DNA of 64,000 nucleotides from Candidatus Defluviilinea gracilis (GTDB taxonomy: Bacteria > Chloroflexota > Anaerolineae > Anaerolineales > Villigracilaceae), in NCBI GenBank assembly GCA_016716235.1, contig JADJWS010000002.1:62001-126000 (forward strand). The letters run 5' to 3'. Under the pieces are notes generated by a model. The model did not search any database, was not told where the DNA came from, and saw nothing but the letters and a program-made list of their open reading frames with translations. The position numbers were made by a program, and so were the translations under genes. The first letter of the stretch is position 1, and the number at the start of each line of letters is the position of its first letter. Of this stretch, positions 49,437 to 57,011 are shown in pieces.

Positions 49437-50435
49437 ATGAAACTTTCTTGGGAACCGATCACACTGAATCTGCGGACGACTTTCCGCGTGGCGCATGGGG
49501 CGAGCGACCAGCGTCATAATGTGTTGGTGTTTCTCGATGACGGGGTGGGCGAAGCGGCGGCGGTGCCGTATTATGGCGAGACGCAAGAGGGGATCATCGA
49601 GTATTTGAAATCTGTGCCAGACTTGGGCGACGATCTTTTTGACATGGACAATGTTTTGGCGCGGCGACCTGCTGGCTCGCGCGCGGCGCGGTCTGCGATT
49701 GACGAGGCGTTGCACGATCTGTGGGGAAAAAAGTTGGGACAGCCGTTGTATAAATTGTTCGGGTTGAACCCGAAGAAGATTCCTTTGACTTCGTTCACGA
49801 TTGGAATGGATGAGCCGCATGTGATGGCGGAACAGGCGAAAGCATCGGGTCATCCGATCCTGAAGATCAAGTTGGGAGGGGAGGAGGATGAGGCGCGAGT
49901 CAAAGCCATTCGCGGCGCGACCAACTCCAAATTGCGAGTCGACGCGAACGCGGGGTGGAGTCGTGAACAGGCGCTGAGACTCATCCCGCGTTTGGCGGAA
50001 TACGATCTGGAGTTCATCGAACAGCCGCTGGCTGTGGATGATGTGGATGGATATTTTTGGTTGAAGGATGAGTTACGCGCTCAGCGAATTGACATTCCCA
50101 TCTTTGCGGATGAGACGGCGAAGAATTCGCGCGATGTCGCCAAGTTGGCGGGCGCGATTGACGGCGTGGTGGTGAAGACAATGAAGAGCGAGGGAATCCG
50201 CGAGGCGTTGCGGATGATCCACGCGGCGCGGGCGCACGATATGCGGATCATGTTGAGTTGCATGGTCGAGTCGTCGGTGGGAGTCACTGCCGCGGCGCAT
50301 CTCGCTCCGCTGTGCGATTATGCCGACCTGGATGGTCCGCTGTTGATCAAGAACGATCCCTATCGCGGGGTGACGTATGATGGGGCGAAGATGTTTTTGC
50401 CCGATGGCGCGGGGATCGGGGTGGAGAGAATTTAA
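49437..50435 (+). CDS. Dipeptide epimerase of the enolase superfamily
   Basis: 332 residues. The muconate-lactonising subgroup pattern is clear: KIK (ILKIKLGG) near residue 143, metal ligands in RVDANAGW, FIEQPL and IFADE, and a second Lys in VVKTMKSEG. The closest functions are L-Ala-D/L-Glu or related dipeptide epimerases (YkfB/YcjG). GGGAGATTGAGCA precedes the ATG. Divergent from an NlpC/P60 gene, it would complete breakdown of peptidoglycan stem peptides. Confidence 0.85.
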   Translation: MKLSWEPITLNLRTTFRVAHGASDQRHNVLVFLDDGVGEAAAVPYYGETQEGIIEYLKSVPDLGDDLFDMDNVLARRPAGSRAARSAIDEALHDLWGKKLGQPLYKLFGLNPKKIPLTSFTIGMDEPHVMAEQAKASGHPILKIKLGGEEDEARVKAIRGATNSKLRVDANAGWSREQALRLIPRLAEYDLEFIEQPLAVDDVDGYFWLKDELRAQRIDIPIFADETAKNSRDVAKLAGAIDGVVVKTMKSEGIREALRMIHAARAHDMRIMLSCMVESSVGVTAAAHLAPLCDYADLDGPLLIKNDPYRGVTYDGAKMFLPDGAGIGVERI

Positions 50436-50463
50436 TTTATTGCTTCATTTTGCGCAAGACAAA

Positions 50464-50612
50464 GACCCCGAAGGGGTCATATGATTATAGAATCGATTTA
50501 TCACGAGGGGGACAACCCCGAAGGGGTGTCAGAGATGGTAAAGATATGTCATCCCTTCGGGATTTGAAATCGATCATCACAATTTTCTATAACCCTACCA
50601 TCCCTTCGGGAT
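50464..50612. repeat. Four CCCCGAAGGGG/ATCCCTTCGGGAT hairpins
   Basis: GACCCCGAAGGGGTC (50464-50478), ACCCCGAAGGGGT (50514-50526), ATCCCTTCGGGAT (50551-50563) and again at 50600-50612. TATAGAATCGATTTATCAC and its inverted relative GATCATCACAATTTTCTATA lie around them, making a large composite inverted repeat in the gap after the epimerase gene. Confidence 0.75.
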
Positions 50613-50636
50613 TGACAGGAGTGTAGGTTTAGTTGT

Positions 50637-50891
50637 TCAAACCGCTCTTTTTTCGACCACAACAGTCGCTTCACCCAATAGCGCGGCAATTGCGCCGATG
50701 GCGGCGAGTTGCGGCGCTATCAACGCGCCGACGACGCCAAACGTGAGGGGAATCTCAAAGATAACTTTACCTTCCTTGTCCTTGATGATCACGCGGCGGA
50801 TGTTGCCCTCGTTGATGAGGTTCTTGATCTTGCGAAGCAGTTCTTCGCCGTCCACGCGGAATTCTTCGGTGCGAAATTTTTCTTCGGACAT
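50637..50891 (-). CDS. DUF4342 family protein
   Basis: 84 residues. EEFRVDGEELLRKIKNLINEGNIRRVIIKDKEGK and a hydrophobic helix IPLTFGVVGALIAPQLAAIGAIAAL match the DUF4342 family: a short soluble helix bundle plus a membrane segment. Function unknown. ATG at 50891 has a GGAGT ribosome site. It is next to the REP cluster of RAYT-2. Confidence 0.8.
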   Translation of the reverse strand: MSEEKFRTEEFRVDGEELLRKIKNLINEGNIRRVIIKDKEGKVIFEIPLTFGVVGALIAPQLAAIGAIAALLGEATVVVEKRAV

Positions 50892-50910
50892 GTTGACTCC
50901 TCTACTTGTT

Positions 50911-51002
50911 GCGTCAGCAGTTGCACTGCTGACGCTTTATCCGTCACCAAAGTTCATCCGCAGTTGTGCTGTGGATGAACCTTCGGCAGTACAACTGCCG
51001 AA
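50911..51002. repeat. Three REP palindromes (GCAGTTG type), left of RAYT-2
   Basis: GCGTCAGCAGT-TGC-ACTGCTGACGC (50911-50935), GTTCATCCGCAGTTGTGCTGTGGATGAAC (50952-50980) and TTCGGCAGT-ACA-ACTGCCGAA (50982-51002). All share a CAGT...ACTG core with different outer stems. Confidence 0.85.
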
Positions 51003-51024
51003 AGAACGGGATGAAACTGACGCC

Positions 51025-51582
51025 TTACCCTGTCACCAAAATATCTATCGGGGGATATGTTTCCTCGCCAAGAATATACGCGCGAGCGCTGGAATAAAGC
51101 CATTGTTCTGGCGACTGAACTAAACCTGCTCGTACAGGGTTCATGTGGATGTAATCCATTTTCTGGCGGGCAAACTTTTCGGTGAAAATTGCTTCTGGGT
51201 GAGACCCCTCCTGCCAAACCTGATACTTCGACACATCTTGCGCGCGGTTTTTGATTCGAGCATTCTCAAAAACGTTCAAAAAATCTGTTGCACTTTGTCT
51301 TTCCGCTTCTTGTGATATTTTTCTGGATGTATGGCGTTTAAAGTCTCTCGTAACATCGGAAAGATTAATCCCGATTTTGGGCCATAGTATTGCGTGAAGG
51401 TGCGATGACATGATTACAAAAGCATTGAGTTGGGTTTTCTTTTCTGTCCGCAAATAATTCAGCGAATCTAAAATAATTTGGCGGTAGGATTCTTTGTCGA
51501 ATAGATACAGCCAATCAACCAGCGTCCATGTGACGAAATAGGCATAATGGGTATCAGAGAATACGCGATACGCTCTCGACAT
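51025..51582 (-). CDS. REP-associated tyrosine transposase (RAYT-2), Y1/IS200-like
   Basis: 185 residues from ATG at 51582 (AGGAG 6 nt upstream); the longer frame to 51714 only reads through REP palindromes. The HUH motif is in MSSHLHAIL and the catalytic-Tyr region is MDYIHMNPVRAGL. It is about as distant from RAYT-1 as separate RAYT groups usually are. GCAGTTG-type palindromes border it on both sides, and one orphan copy is at 34868-34945. Probably active or recently active. Confidence 0.85.
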   Translation of the reverse strand: MSRAYRVFSDTHYAYFVTWTLVDWLYLFDKESYRQIILDSLNYLRTEKKTQLNAFVIMSSHLHAILWPKIGINLSDVTRDFKRHTSRKISQEAERQSATDFLNVFENARIKNRAQDVSKYQVWQEGSHPEAIFTEKFARQKMDYIHMNPVRAGLVQSPEQWLYSSARAYILGEETYPPIDILVTG

Positions 51583-51593
51583 GTTTACTCCTC

Positions 51594-51740
51594 CATGCGG
51601 CAGTGCAACTGCCGCATGATCTGTGCAACTACCACGCGATTTAATCAATTGATCATCCAGCAGTTGTACTGCTGGATGGAGTTGCATAGTAGCCCAATAT
51701 TCGTACAAGCACAATCAATCGGCAGTGCAACTGCCGATTG
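51594..51740. repeat. Three REP palindromes (GCAGTTG type), right of RAYT-2
   Basis: CATGCGGCAGT-GCA-ACTGCCGCATG (51594-51618), CATCCAGCAGT-TGT-ACTGCTGGATG (51654-51678) and CAATCGGCAGT-GCA-ACTGCCGATTG (51716-51740). Each has an 11-bp stem; the outer arms differ while the core is constant. Confidence 0.88.
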
Positions 51741-51750
51741 ATCTATTTAT

Positions 51751-52323
51751 CTATTCAAACCATTTTTCATCGAGCGGCGTCCACTCATCGGATTGATCGG
51801 CGCGGTCTGCCCAGTTTTCTTTGCCGCTCCAACTTTTAATTGCAATGGCATAGATCGAAGTGGCGCGCAATTCTTTGTCGGTGATCTCGCGGTATTCTTT
51901 GCCAGCCGTCATGGCGGGGAAATATTTTCCGATGAGACCATACAACAACTCACGCGCTTCGGCGGGATCGTCCACCAGCCGCGCGTCGCCGTAGACGACC
52001 ACACTGCGGAATTGAAGCGAGAACTCGAGCGCGACGTTCGATGGCAGGAACTTCCCCAACTCGCTCGCCTCCAAACTGACCTTCGGGTTGGCTTCCACAT
52101 TCGAGCGGACTCGCCCCGCGACATTCGAGTGAAACGCGATCTGATGATTCGCTTCGTCGTACCAAAACATCGTCGGGTTGATGAACGGCTGTCCGTCAAT
52201 GGACGTGGCGATGTGTCCTATTTTTGCTTCATTGAGAAACGAGCGAATCCAATCGTCGTCTTTGGTGAGATGCGGGCGGCGTTGGAACGCGGCGGGAGGT
52301 TGTGGGATGTAGTCGCGGGGCAT
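51751..52323 (-). CDS. PNPOx-like FMN-binding protein
   Basis: 190 residues. The split-barrel pattern IGHIATSIDGQPFINPTMF, IAFHSNVAGRVRSNVEANPKVSLEA and RSVVVYGDARLVDD fits the pyridoxamine 5-phosphate oxidase-like group that binds FMN. The subgroup includes NimA-like nitroimidazole reductases and stress flavoproteins; the substrate is unknown. ATG at 52323 precedes the frameshifted membrane gene by one base. Confidence 0.82.
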   Translation of the reverse strand: MPRDYIPQPPAAFQRRPHLTKDDDWIRSFLNEAKIGHIATSIDGQPFINPTMFWYDEANHQIAFHSNVAGRVRSNVEANPKVSLEASELGKFLPSNVALEFSLQFRSVVVYGDARLVDDPAEARELLYGLIGKYFPAMTAGKEYREITDKELRATSIYAIAIKSWSGKENWADRADQSDEWTPLDEKWFE

Positions 52324-52324
52324 A

Positions 52325-52910
52325 TTAATTCAACGCTCGTTTGTAAATACCGATCTGTAAAAAGATGACCACGATTCCGCACGCGGCAGAGATCAGCCAG
52401 TTAACCCATGTATTCAAGCCCATTGCATATTGCGCGAAGTAGACCGACGCGGTGAACGTCACGCCGCTGAGGATAGCGGCTTCACGCGCTTGATAAAAAG
52501 AGATGCTCGTCCTTTTTGTGTAACGGGGGAAGGGTGTGCGATGTCCAGCGGAACGCCTTTGATATTTCTTTGTTCTGCGAGATCATGAATTCTTTGAGCT
52601 GATTCATCGCCAGCATAGACTCGTACCACGCTGCGCGAAGTTTTGCCAGTTGCACGATGGTGCTTGTGCCCATCAACGTAAGCAGAAGAAATATCCCGCT
52701 GAAGATGAATTTGACGCCTCGCGTGAAGAAATCCGCGTCGAAGAATTGCGTGCCGAAGATGGCGGCGATCAGCGAACCGACGGCAATAAGGTAAAAGGAC
52801 GAAATCCGCGCGCGGTCTTCGTTCGCCTGCGCGGCGGTCTGCGCGATGTATTCGTATTCCTCGGTGAGGAATTCGTCTGTGTTGACGGGTTGGGATTTTT
52901 GTTTGGGCAT
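52325..52910 (-). pseudogene. Two-to-four-helix membrane protein with a frameshift
   Basis: Starts ATG at 52910 (MPKQKSQPVNTDEF). The frame has two hydrophobic helices (about 42-90) and then a stop at 52482. Deleting one T from the run complementary to 52495-52499 restores REAAILSGVTFTASVYFAQY and a further helix, ending at 52325. A sequencing error is likely, but a real disruption is possible. Overall it resembles small helical SLATT-like membrane proteins; no family is certain. Confidence 0.65.
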
Positions 52911-52911
52911 C

Positions 52912-54150
52912 CTACACCTTCACCGTCCACTCGCCCTTCCGAAACACTGCCACGCGCGAACCATCCGCTTTGACTCCATCAATATCCAACTTGTCTGAGC
53001 CGATCATAAAATCTACGTGCGTGAGGCTTTTGTTGCCTCCTGCGGCGGCGAACTCTTCCTCGGTCATATCTTCGCCGCCGACGATGGTGTCTCGGTAGGA
53101 ATTTCCAATCGCAACGTGGCACGAAGCGTTCTCGTCGAAGAGCGTGTTGTAAAACAGAATCTTGCGCTGGCTGATCGGCGAACTGTTCGGCACGAGCGCG
53201 CATTCGCCGAGCCGCGCCGCGTTCTCGTCGGTCTCGATCAATTTCTTCAACGTCTCTTCGCCCTTTTTCGCGGACACTTTCACCGCGCGTCCGTTCTCGA
53301 ACGTCAGACTAAAATCTTCGATCAACACGCCGCTGTAATTCAACGGCATCGTGGACGCGACGGTTCCGTCCACTTGATCTTTGTGCGGCGTGGTGAACAC
53401 TTCCTCGGTGGGGAGGTTGGGGATGCCCGTGATCCCGTTTTTGAATTCGGCTTGCGCTCCCTGCCAGAGATGTTGTTCGGGCAAGCCGATGGTCAAGTCC
53501 GTGCCGGGAGATTGATAATGCAGAGCCGTGAATTTTTGAGCGTTCAGATAATTACGATACTTTTTGAGTTTCTCGACGTGTTCCTGCCACGCGGCGACCG
53601 GGTCCGCTTCGTAGATTCGACAACTGGCGAAGATCTCCGCCCATAATTTTTCCACCGCTTCTTTCGCAGGGACGGCTGGGAACACCTTCCGCGCCCACGC
53701 CGGTGACGCGGTTGCCACCACGCACCAGTTGGTCGTGTTTTCATACTTGCGGAGCGGTTCGAACTTTTCCGCGGATGCTTTGCGATTCTTCGCGATCAAC
53801 TCCGGGTCAATGCCTGCCAGCAATTCGGGATCGGAGGAATGGATGGCGAGTTCCGCGTCCATGCGTTCGTAATATTCCTCGTAGCGCGTCAGCATCCAAT
53901 TAGGCACTTCGGTCAGCGACTCATGGTCGGCATGTTCAAAACGGATGCGGGCGATGCGCTCGTCCGTGTAGATCGGCTCGACGTAAACCGCGCCAGCCTT
54001 GTACGCGCTTTCGGCTACTTTGCGCATCAATGGCGCGTCTTCAAGGATTCCGCGCAGGAGCAGGCGTTGTCCCTTGCGGAGGTTGAGTCCGATGCGGACA
54101 ACGACATCGGCGTATTTTGAGAGCAGTTGATCGAATTCTGATTCTGTCAT
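52912..54150 (-). CDS. M29-family aminopeptidase (first)
   Basis: 412 residues, usual for AmpS/PepS. Metal-binding regions are visible: LPTEEVFTTP (Glu), LGECALV (Glu), CHVAIGNSY (His, Tyr) and LTHVDFMIG (His, Asp). The N-terminal domain is helical. It removes N-terminal residues from peptides with a two-metal site in the cytoplasm. It is a paralog of the next M29 gene, about half identical by eye; the pair is separated by the 102-bp tandem repeat. Confidence 0.92.
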   Translation of the reverse strand: MTESEFDQLLSKYADVVVRIGLNLRKGQRLLLRGILEDAPLMRKVAESAYKAGAVYVEPIYTDERIARIRFEHADHESLTEVPNWMLTRYEEYYERMDAELAIHSSDPELLAGIDPELIAKNRKASAEKFEPLRKYENTTNWCVVATASPAWARKVFPAVPAKEAVEKLWAEIFASCRIYEADPVAAWQEHVEKLKKYRNYLNAQKFTALHYQSPGTDLTIGLPEQHLWQGAQAEFKNGITGIPNLPTEEVFTTPHKDQVDGTVASTMPLNYSGVLIEDFSLTFENGRAVKVSAKKGEETLKKLIETDENAARLGECALVPNSSPISQRKILFYNTLFDENASCHVAIGNSYRDTIVGGEDMTEEEFAAAGGNKSLTHVDFMIGSDKLDIDGVKADGSRVAVFRKGEWTVKV

Positions 54151-54160
54151 GGAAATCCCT

Positions 54161-54357
54161 TTTGAACCGCGAAGAAAACCTTTTTGAACCGCTAAGCGCG
54201 CGAAGGTCGCTAAGAAAAATCTTTGCGTTCTTAGCGCTCTTCGCGGTTAATTTTTTATCCTTTTTGAACCGCGAAGAAAACCTTTTTGAACCGCTAAGCG
54301 CGCAAAGGTCGCTAAGAAAAATCTTTGCGTTCTTAGCGCCCTTCGCGGTTAATTGAT
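54161..54357. repeat. 102-bp tandem repeat between two aminopeptidase genes
   Basis: Two nearly identical units, each starting TTTGAACCGCGAAGAAAACC and ending TCTTCGCGGTTAAT. Inside, CGCTAAGAA and TTCTTAGCG pair, and AACCGCGAAGA pairs with TCTTCGCGGTT, so each unit can form a long hairpin. It fills the gap between the genes. Confidence 0.9.
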
Positions 54358-54358
54358 T

Positions 54359-55621
54359 TTACGCCTCGAACGCCCACTCGCCCGATCGCATCACAGGTTC
54401 GCGCGCGCCGTCGTCTTTGATCCCGTCAATGTCCATGTGCGGCGAGCCGATCATGAAATCCACGTGGTTGAGGCTGACGTTGCCTCCAGCGGCGATAAAT
54501 TCCTCGTCGGTCAACTCAGCCCCACCCGTGAGCGTGAAGCGGTAGGCGCGTCCGATGGCGATGTGACAGGAGGCGTTCTCGTCGAAGAGCGTGTTGTAAA
54601 AAAGATGACCGCGTTTGCCGATGGGCGAGGTCGCGTTGACCAGCGCCACCTCGCCGAGCCGCGTTGAGCCTTCGTCGGTGTCCACCAGTTTTTGCAGGAG
54701 GGCTTGATTCTTTTTCGCGTTCACTTTCACGATGCGCCCGTTCTCGAACGTGACGCTGAAATCTTCGATGAGGCTTCCGCCGTAACTGAGCGGGAAGGTC
54801 GCGGCGACGGTTCCCTCCGCGCGGTTGCGATCGGGCAGTGTGAAGATTTCTTCGGTGGGCATGTTGGCGGTGAAGATCACGCCGTTCTCCGCCATCGCCT
54901 GCGCGCCGCCCCAAATGTGACCGTAGGGCAAGCCGAGGGTGAAGTCGGTGCCGGGACCTTTGTAATGAAGCGCGGAATATTTTTTTGCTTGCATGTACTT
55001 GGCGCGGGCTTTCAAGTTTTTGATGTGCGCTTCCCACGCGGCGACCGGGTCAGGGAGGGTGGCGCGAGTCGTCTCGAAGATGGCTTGCCATAATTTTTCT
55101 TCCGCTTCCTCTGGCTTGAGGTCGGGGAAAACTTTCGCCGCCCACGCCGGGCTCCCCGAAGCGACCACGCACCAGTTGATCGCGTTGCGGCTGACTTGCG
55201 CTCCGATCGCATTGTAATGACTCAAATGAGTTTTTTGCATTGCCGCGATTCGTTCGGAATCCAGACCAGCAAGCGCGTCGGGATCGTTGGCATAAACCGA
55301 AAGCAACGCGTCGCCGTTCTTGATCATGTTCATCGTGGCGTCAACGATATGATTCGAATACTCGTCGAACGAATCGACGGGCGCGTGTTGCAAGCGGAGG
55401 CGGAGCATTTCCTCGTCGCCCCAAATGACCTCCACATATTTCGCGCCTGCGGCATACGCGGCTTTCGTCACCGCATAGACGAACTCTCGCCCCGCAGGCG
55501 GCACTCCGCGCGAGGTGGCATTGGTGATGATGAGCCGCTGTCCCTTGCGCAGGTTCAGCCCCACGCGCACCACCGCTTCGGCATATTTTTCAAGCAATTC
55601 CTGGTGTTGTTTTGATGGCAT
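54359..55621 (-). CDS. M29-family aminopeptidase (second)
   Basis: 420 residues, same family. Metal-binding regions MPTEEIFTLP, LGEVALV, CHIAIGRAY and LNHVDFMIG are intact, so it should be active. Different length and loops suggest a different peptide preference from its paralog. Both genes lie on the minus strand with the tandem repeat between them, so they may be transcribed separately. It ends the block before the IS110 element, whose edge is only 30 bp away. Confidence 0.92.
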   Translation of the reverse strand: MPSKQHQELLEKYAEAVVRVGLNLRKGQRLIITNATSRGVPPAGREFVYAVTKAAYAAGAKYVEVIWGDEEMLRLRLQHAPVDSFDEYSNHIVDATMNMIKNGDALLSVYANDPDALAGLDSERIAAMQKTHLSHYNAIGAQVSRNAINWCVVASGSPAWAAKVFPDLKPEEAEEKLWQAIFETTRATLPDPVAAWEAHIKNLKARAKYMQAKKYSALHYKGPGTDFTLGLPYGHIWGGAQAMAENGVIFTANMPTEEIFTLPDRNRAEGTVAATFPLSYGGSLIEDFSVTFENGRIVKVNAKKNQALLQKLVDTDEGSTRLGEVALVNATSPIGKRGHLFYNTLFDENASCHIAIGRAYRFTLTGGAELTDEEFIAAGGNVSLNHVDFMIGSPHMDIDGIKDDGAREPVMRSGEWAFEA

Positions 55622-55656
55622 GGCATCTCCCTTTTATAACCATGTCATTCTGAATA

Positions 55657-56684
55657 CTATGAAGCCGTCAAGGTTTTTTGAAAAACCAGGGGATTGACAG
55701 CAACATAGTTGGGAAGGTAGGGTTGTTGCGAGCGGACGACAGCACAAGCAATCTTGAGGATCTTGTTTTGGATGTTGTTGAGGACCAGTTTTTTGTGCTT
55801 GCCATCCGCGACTTTGCGGTAAAAGTATTGCTGAAACTGCTTTTGTGCGTACGCACGGAGCAGGCCGCCAGATAAAGGAGTTTGCGTAACTTTGGAGGTC
55901 CAAAGTGTCGTGAAGTTGGAGCCGAGTAGACGGAAGAGCCACTTTCATGCTTGATCGGGCAGATGCCGATGAAAGCCGCCAAACTTCTTGGATCGAGTGT
56001 TTCCTGCATGAGGATCAGTAAGTGAGCGGCGAGTTGCAGCCCGATGCCAGGCACCGTCATGAGCAAGAGCAGGGTCTGTTTGAAGGTTGGATCGCTTTCA
56101 ATCAAACGACGGATTTCCTTATCGATCTCTTTGATGGACTTGGTAATCTGCTCGATCATGTTCTGGTGAGAGTGCTTGGCAAGTTCAGACGAGACCTTCT
56201 TGCGGTGGATCGCGTGCAAGGCGTTCTTATGTCCCGTCAACTGTACCGAAAAGTGCTGGCGCGTGGTCAACAGTAGCTTGACTTGCTCCAAAATCTCGGC
56301 TCTCGGTTTCCACAAGGAGAGTTTGTCCGCATAGCGGCAGGCATACTCGGCGATATACTGGCAGTCCAGTTCATCGGTTTTGGAAGCGTTCACAGGAAAC
56401 TTGCGCTGGATGTTCAACGGCGGTTCGACCGCCACCGAATAACCACTGGCATATAGGAAGTATGCCAAGCCTTCACTATAGACGCCTGTCGCTTCCATAC
56501 ACACCACGGTGCTTTCGGTCTTCAGGTTGTGTTCCTGCAACCAGCCGAGAAAGGAGACGAAACCATTTTCGTCATTCTCGAATTTCGTTGGTTTGACCGT
56601 GACTTTCCAAGGCTGTGTTCCAACACTGGCCATGAAAGAAGCGGATGCAATATCGACACCTACAAAGGATACAAATGTTGTCAT
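55657..56684 (-). pseudogene. IS110-family DEDD transposase, frameshifted at its C-terminus
   Basis: Starts ATG at 56684 (AGAGG 7 nt upstream). The RuvC-like part shows Asp in VGVDIA, Glu in CMEATGVY and Asp in KTDELD; the Tnp20 part shows TVPGIGLQLAAHLL and the likely catalytic Ser in HESGSSVY. After AACSVRTHK the frame shifts at the T-run complementary to A4 (55841-55844); adding one base gives KQFQQYFYRKVADG and a stop at 55657. It may be a sequencing error or a real inactivation. The catalytic part is complete. It is an RNA-guided recombinase if its bridge RNA works. Confidence 0.85.
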
Positions 56685-56708
56685 TCTGAACCTCTTTTGG
56701 ACTTGGGT

Positions 56709-56880
56709 ATTGGGTTTGCCAACTTGTGAACGTGCATTCTCCATTACTAGCCTTTCAGGCTTGAATACCGATCGCATAGTTCACAACAAGGGCTGGGTCT
56801 GCTTCAGAATTTGAGTTTGACTCGGCGTTTGCCTCGTGAGCGGCTCTAGACTTGTTCAGCCCTTGTTTGGCAACTCCAAT
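56709..56880 (-). ncRNA. Predicted bridge RNA of the IS110 element
   Basis: About 172 nt on the transposase strand. An outer stem pairs 56869-56880 with 56709-56720 (10 of 12 positions). First arm (56785-56795 with 56857-56867, 11 bp) encloses a target-like loop: CCGCTCA (56837-56843) and ATTCTGA (56804-56810) match both sides of the target ATTCT-GA-GCGG across the core. Second arm (56726-56731 with 56779-56784) encloses a donor-like loop with TAATGGAG (56739-56746) and GTATTCA (56762-56768), matching the two ends of the element. The order target loop then donor loop, and the size, agree with known IS110 bridge RNAs. Confidence 0.75.
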
Positions 56881-56898
56881 ACTACTTCAAGTCTAATG

Positions 56899-56958
56899 GA
56901 GCGGAGCGAAGAATCTCCTCATATCACAGGAGACCCTTCACTATGTTCAGGATGACAT
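56899..56958. repeat. Right half of the repeat interrupted by the IS110 element
   Basis: GAGCGGAGCGAAGAATC...CAGGATGACAT; its left half is ATGTCATTCTGA at 55642-55653. Together they form an inverted element with ATGTCAT and ATGACAT ends. Confidence 0.85.
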
Positions 56959-57011
56959 TTGATTTTTCGCAAGTATAGCACGAACGCTATGATGGATTTA
57001 TACTTGGCGGC

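Larger units (their letters stand above)
55654..56898 (-). mobile_element. IS110-family insertion sequence inside a dispersed repeat
   Basis: Left flank ends GTCATTCT-GA at 55653 and right flank starts GA-GCGGAGCGAAGAATC at 56899. Joining them at the shared GA restores a standard copy of the GTCATTCTGAGCGGAGCG repeat (compare 28069). No terminal inverted repeat is seen, as is usual for this family. About 1245 bp: one transposase gene (minus strand) and a 214-bp non-coding left end with a predicted bridge RNA. Confidence 0.85.

Noticed and set aside
51583..51714. N-terminal extension of RAYT-2
   Set aside because: It is encoded by REP palindromes; the ATG at 51582 has an AGGAG site and gives a normal family length.
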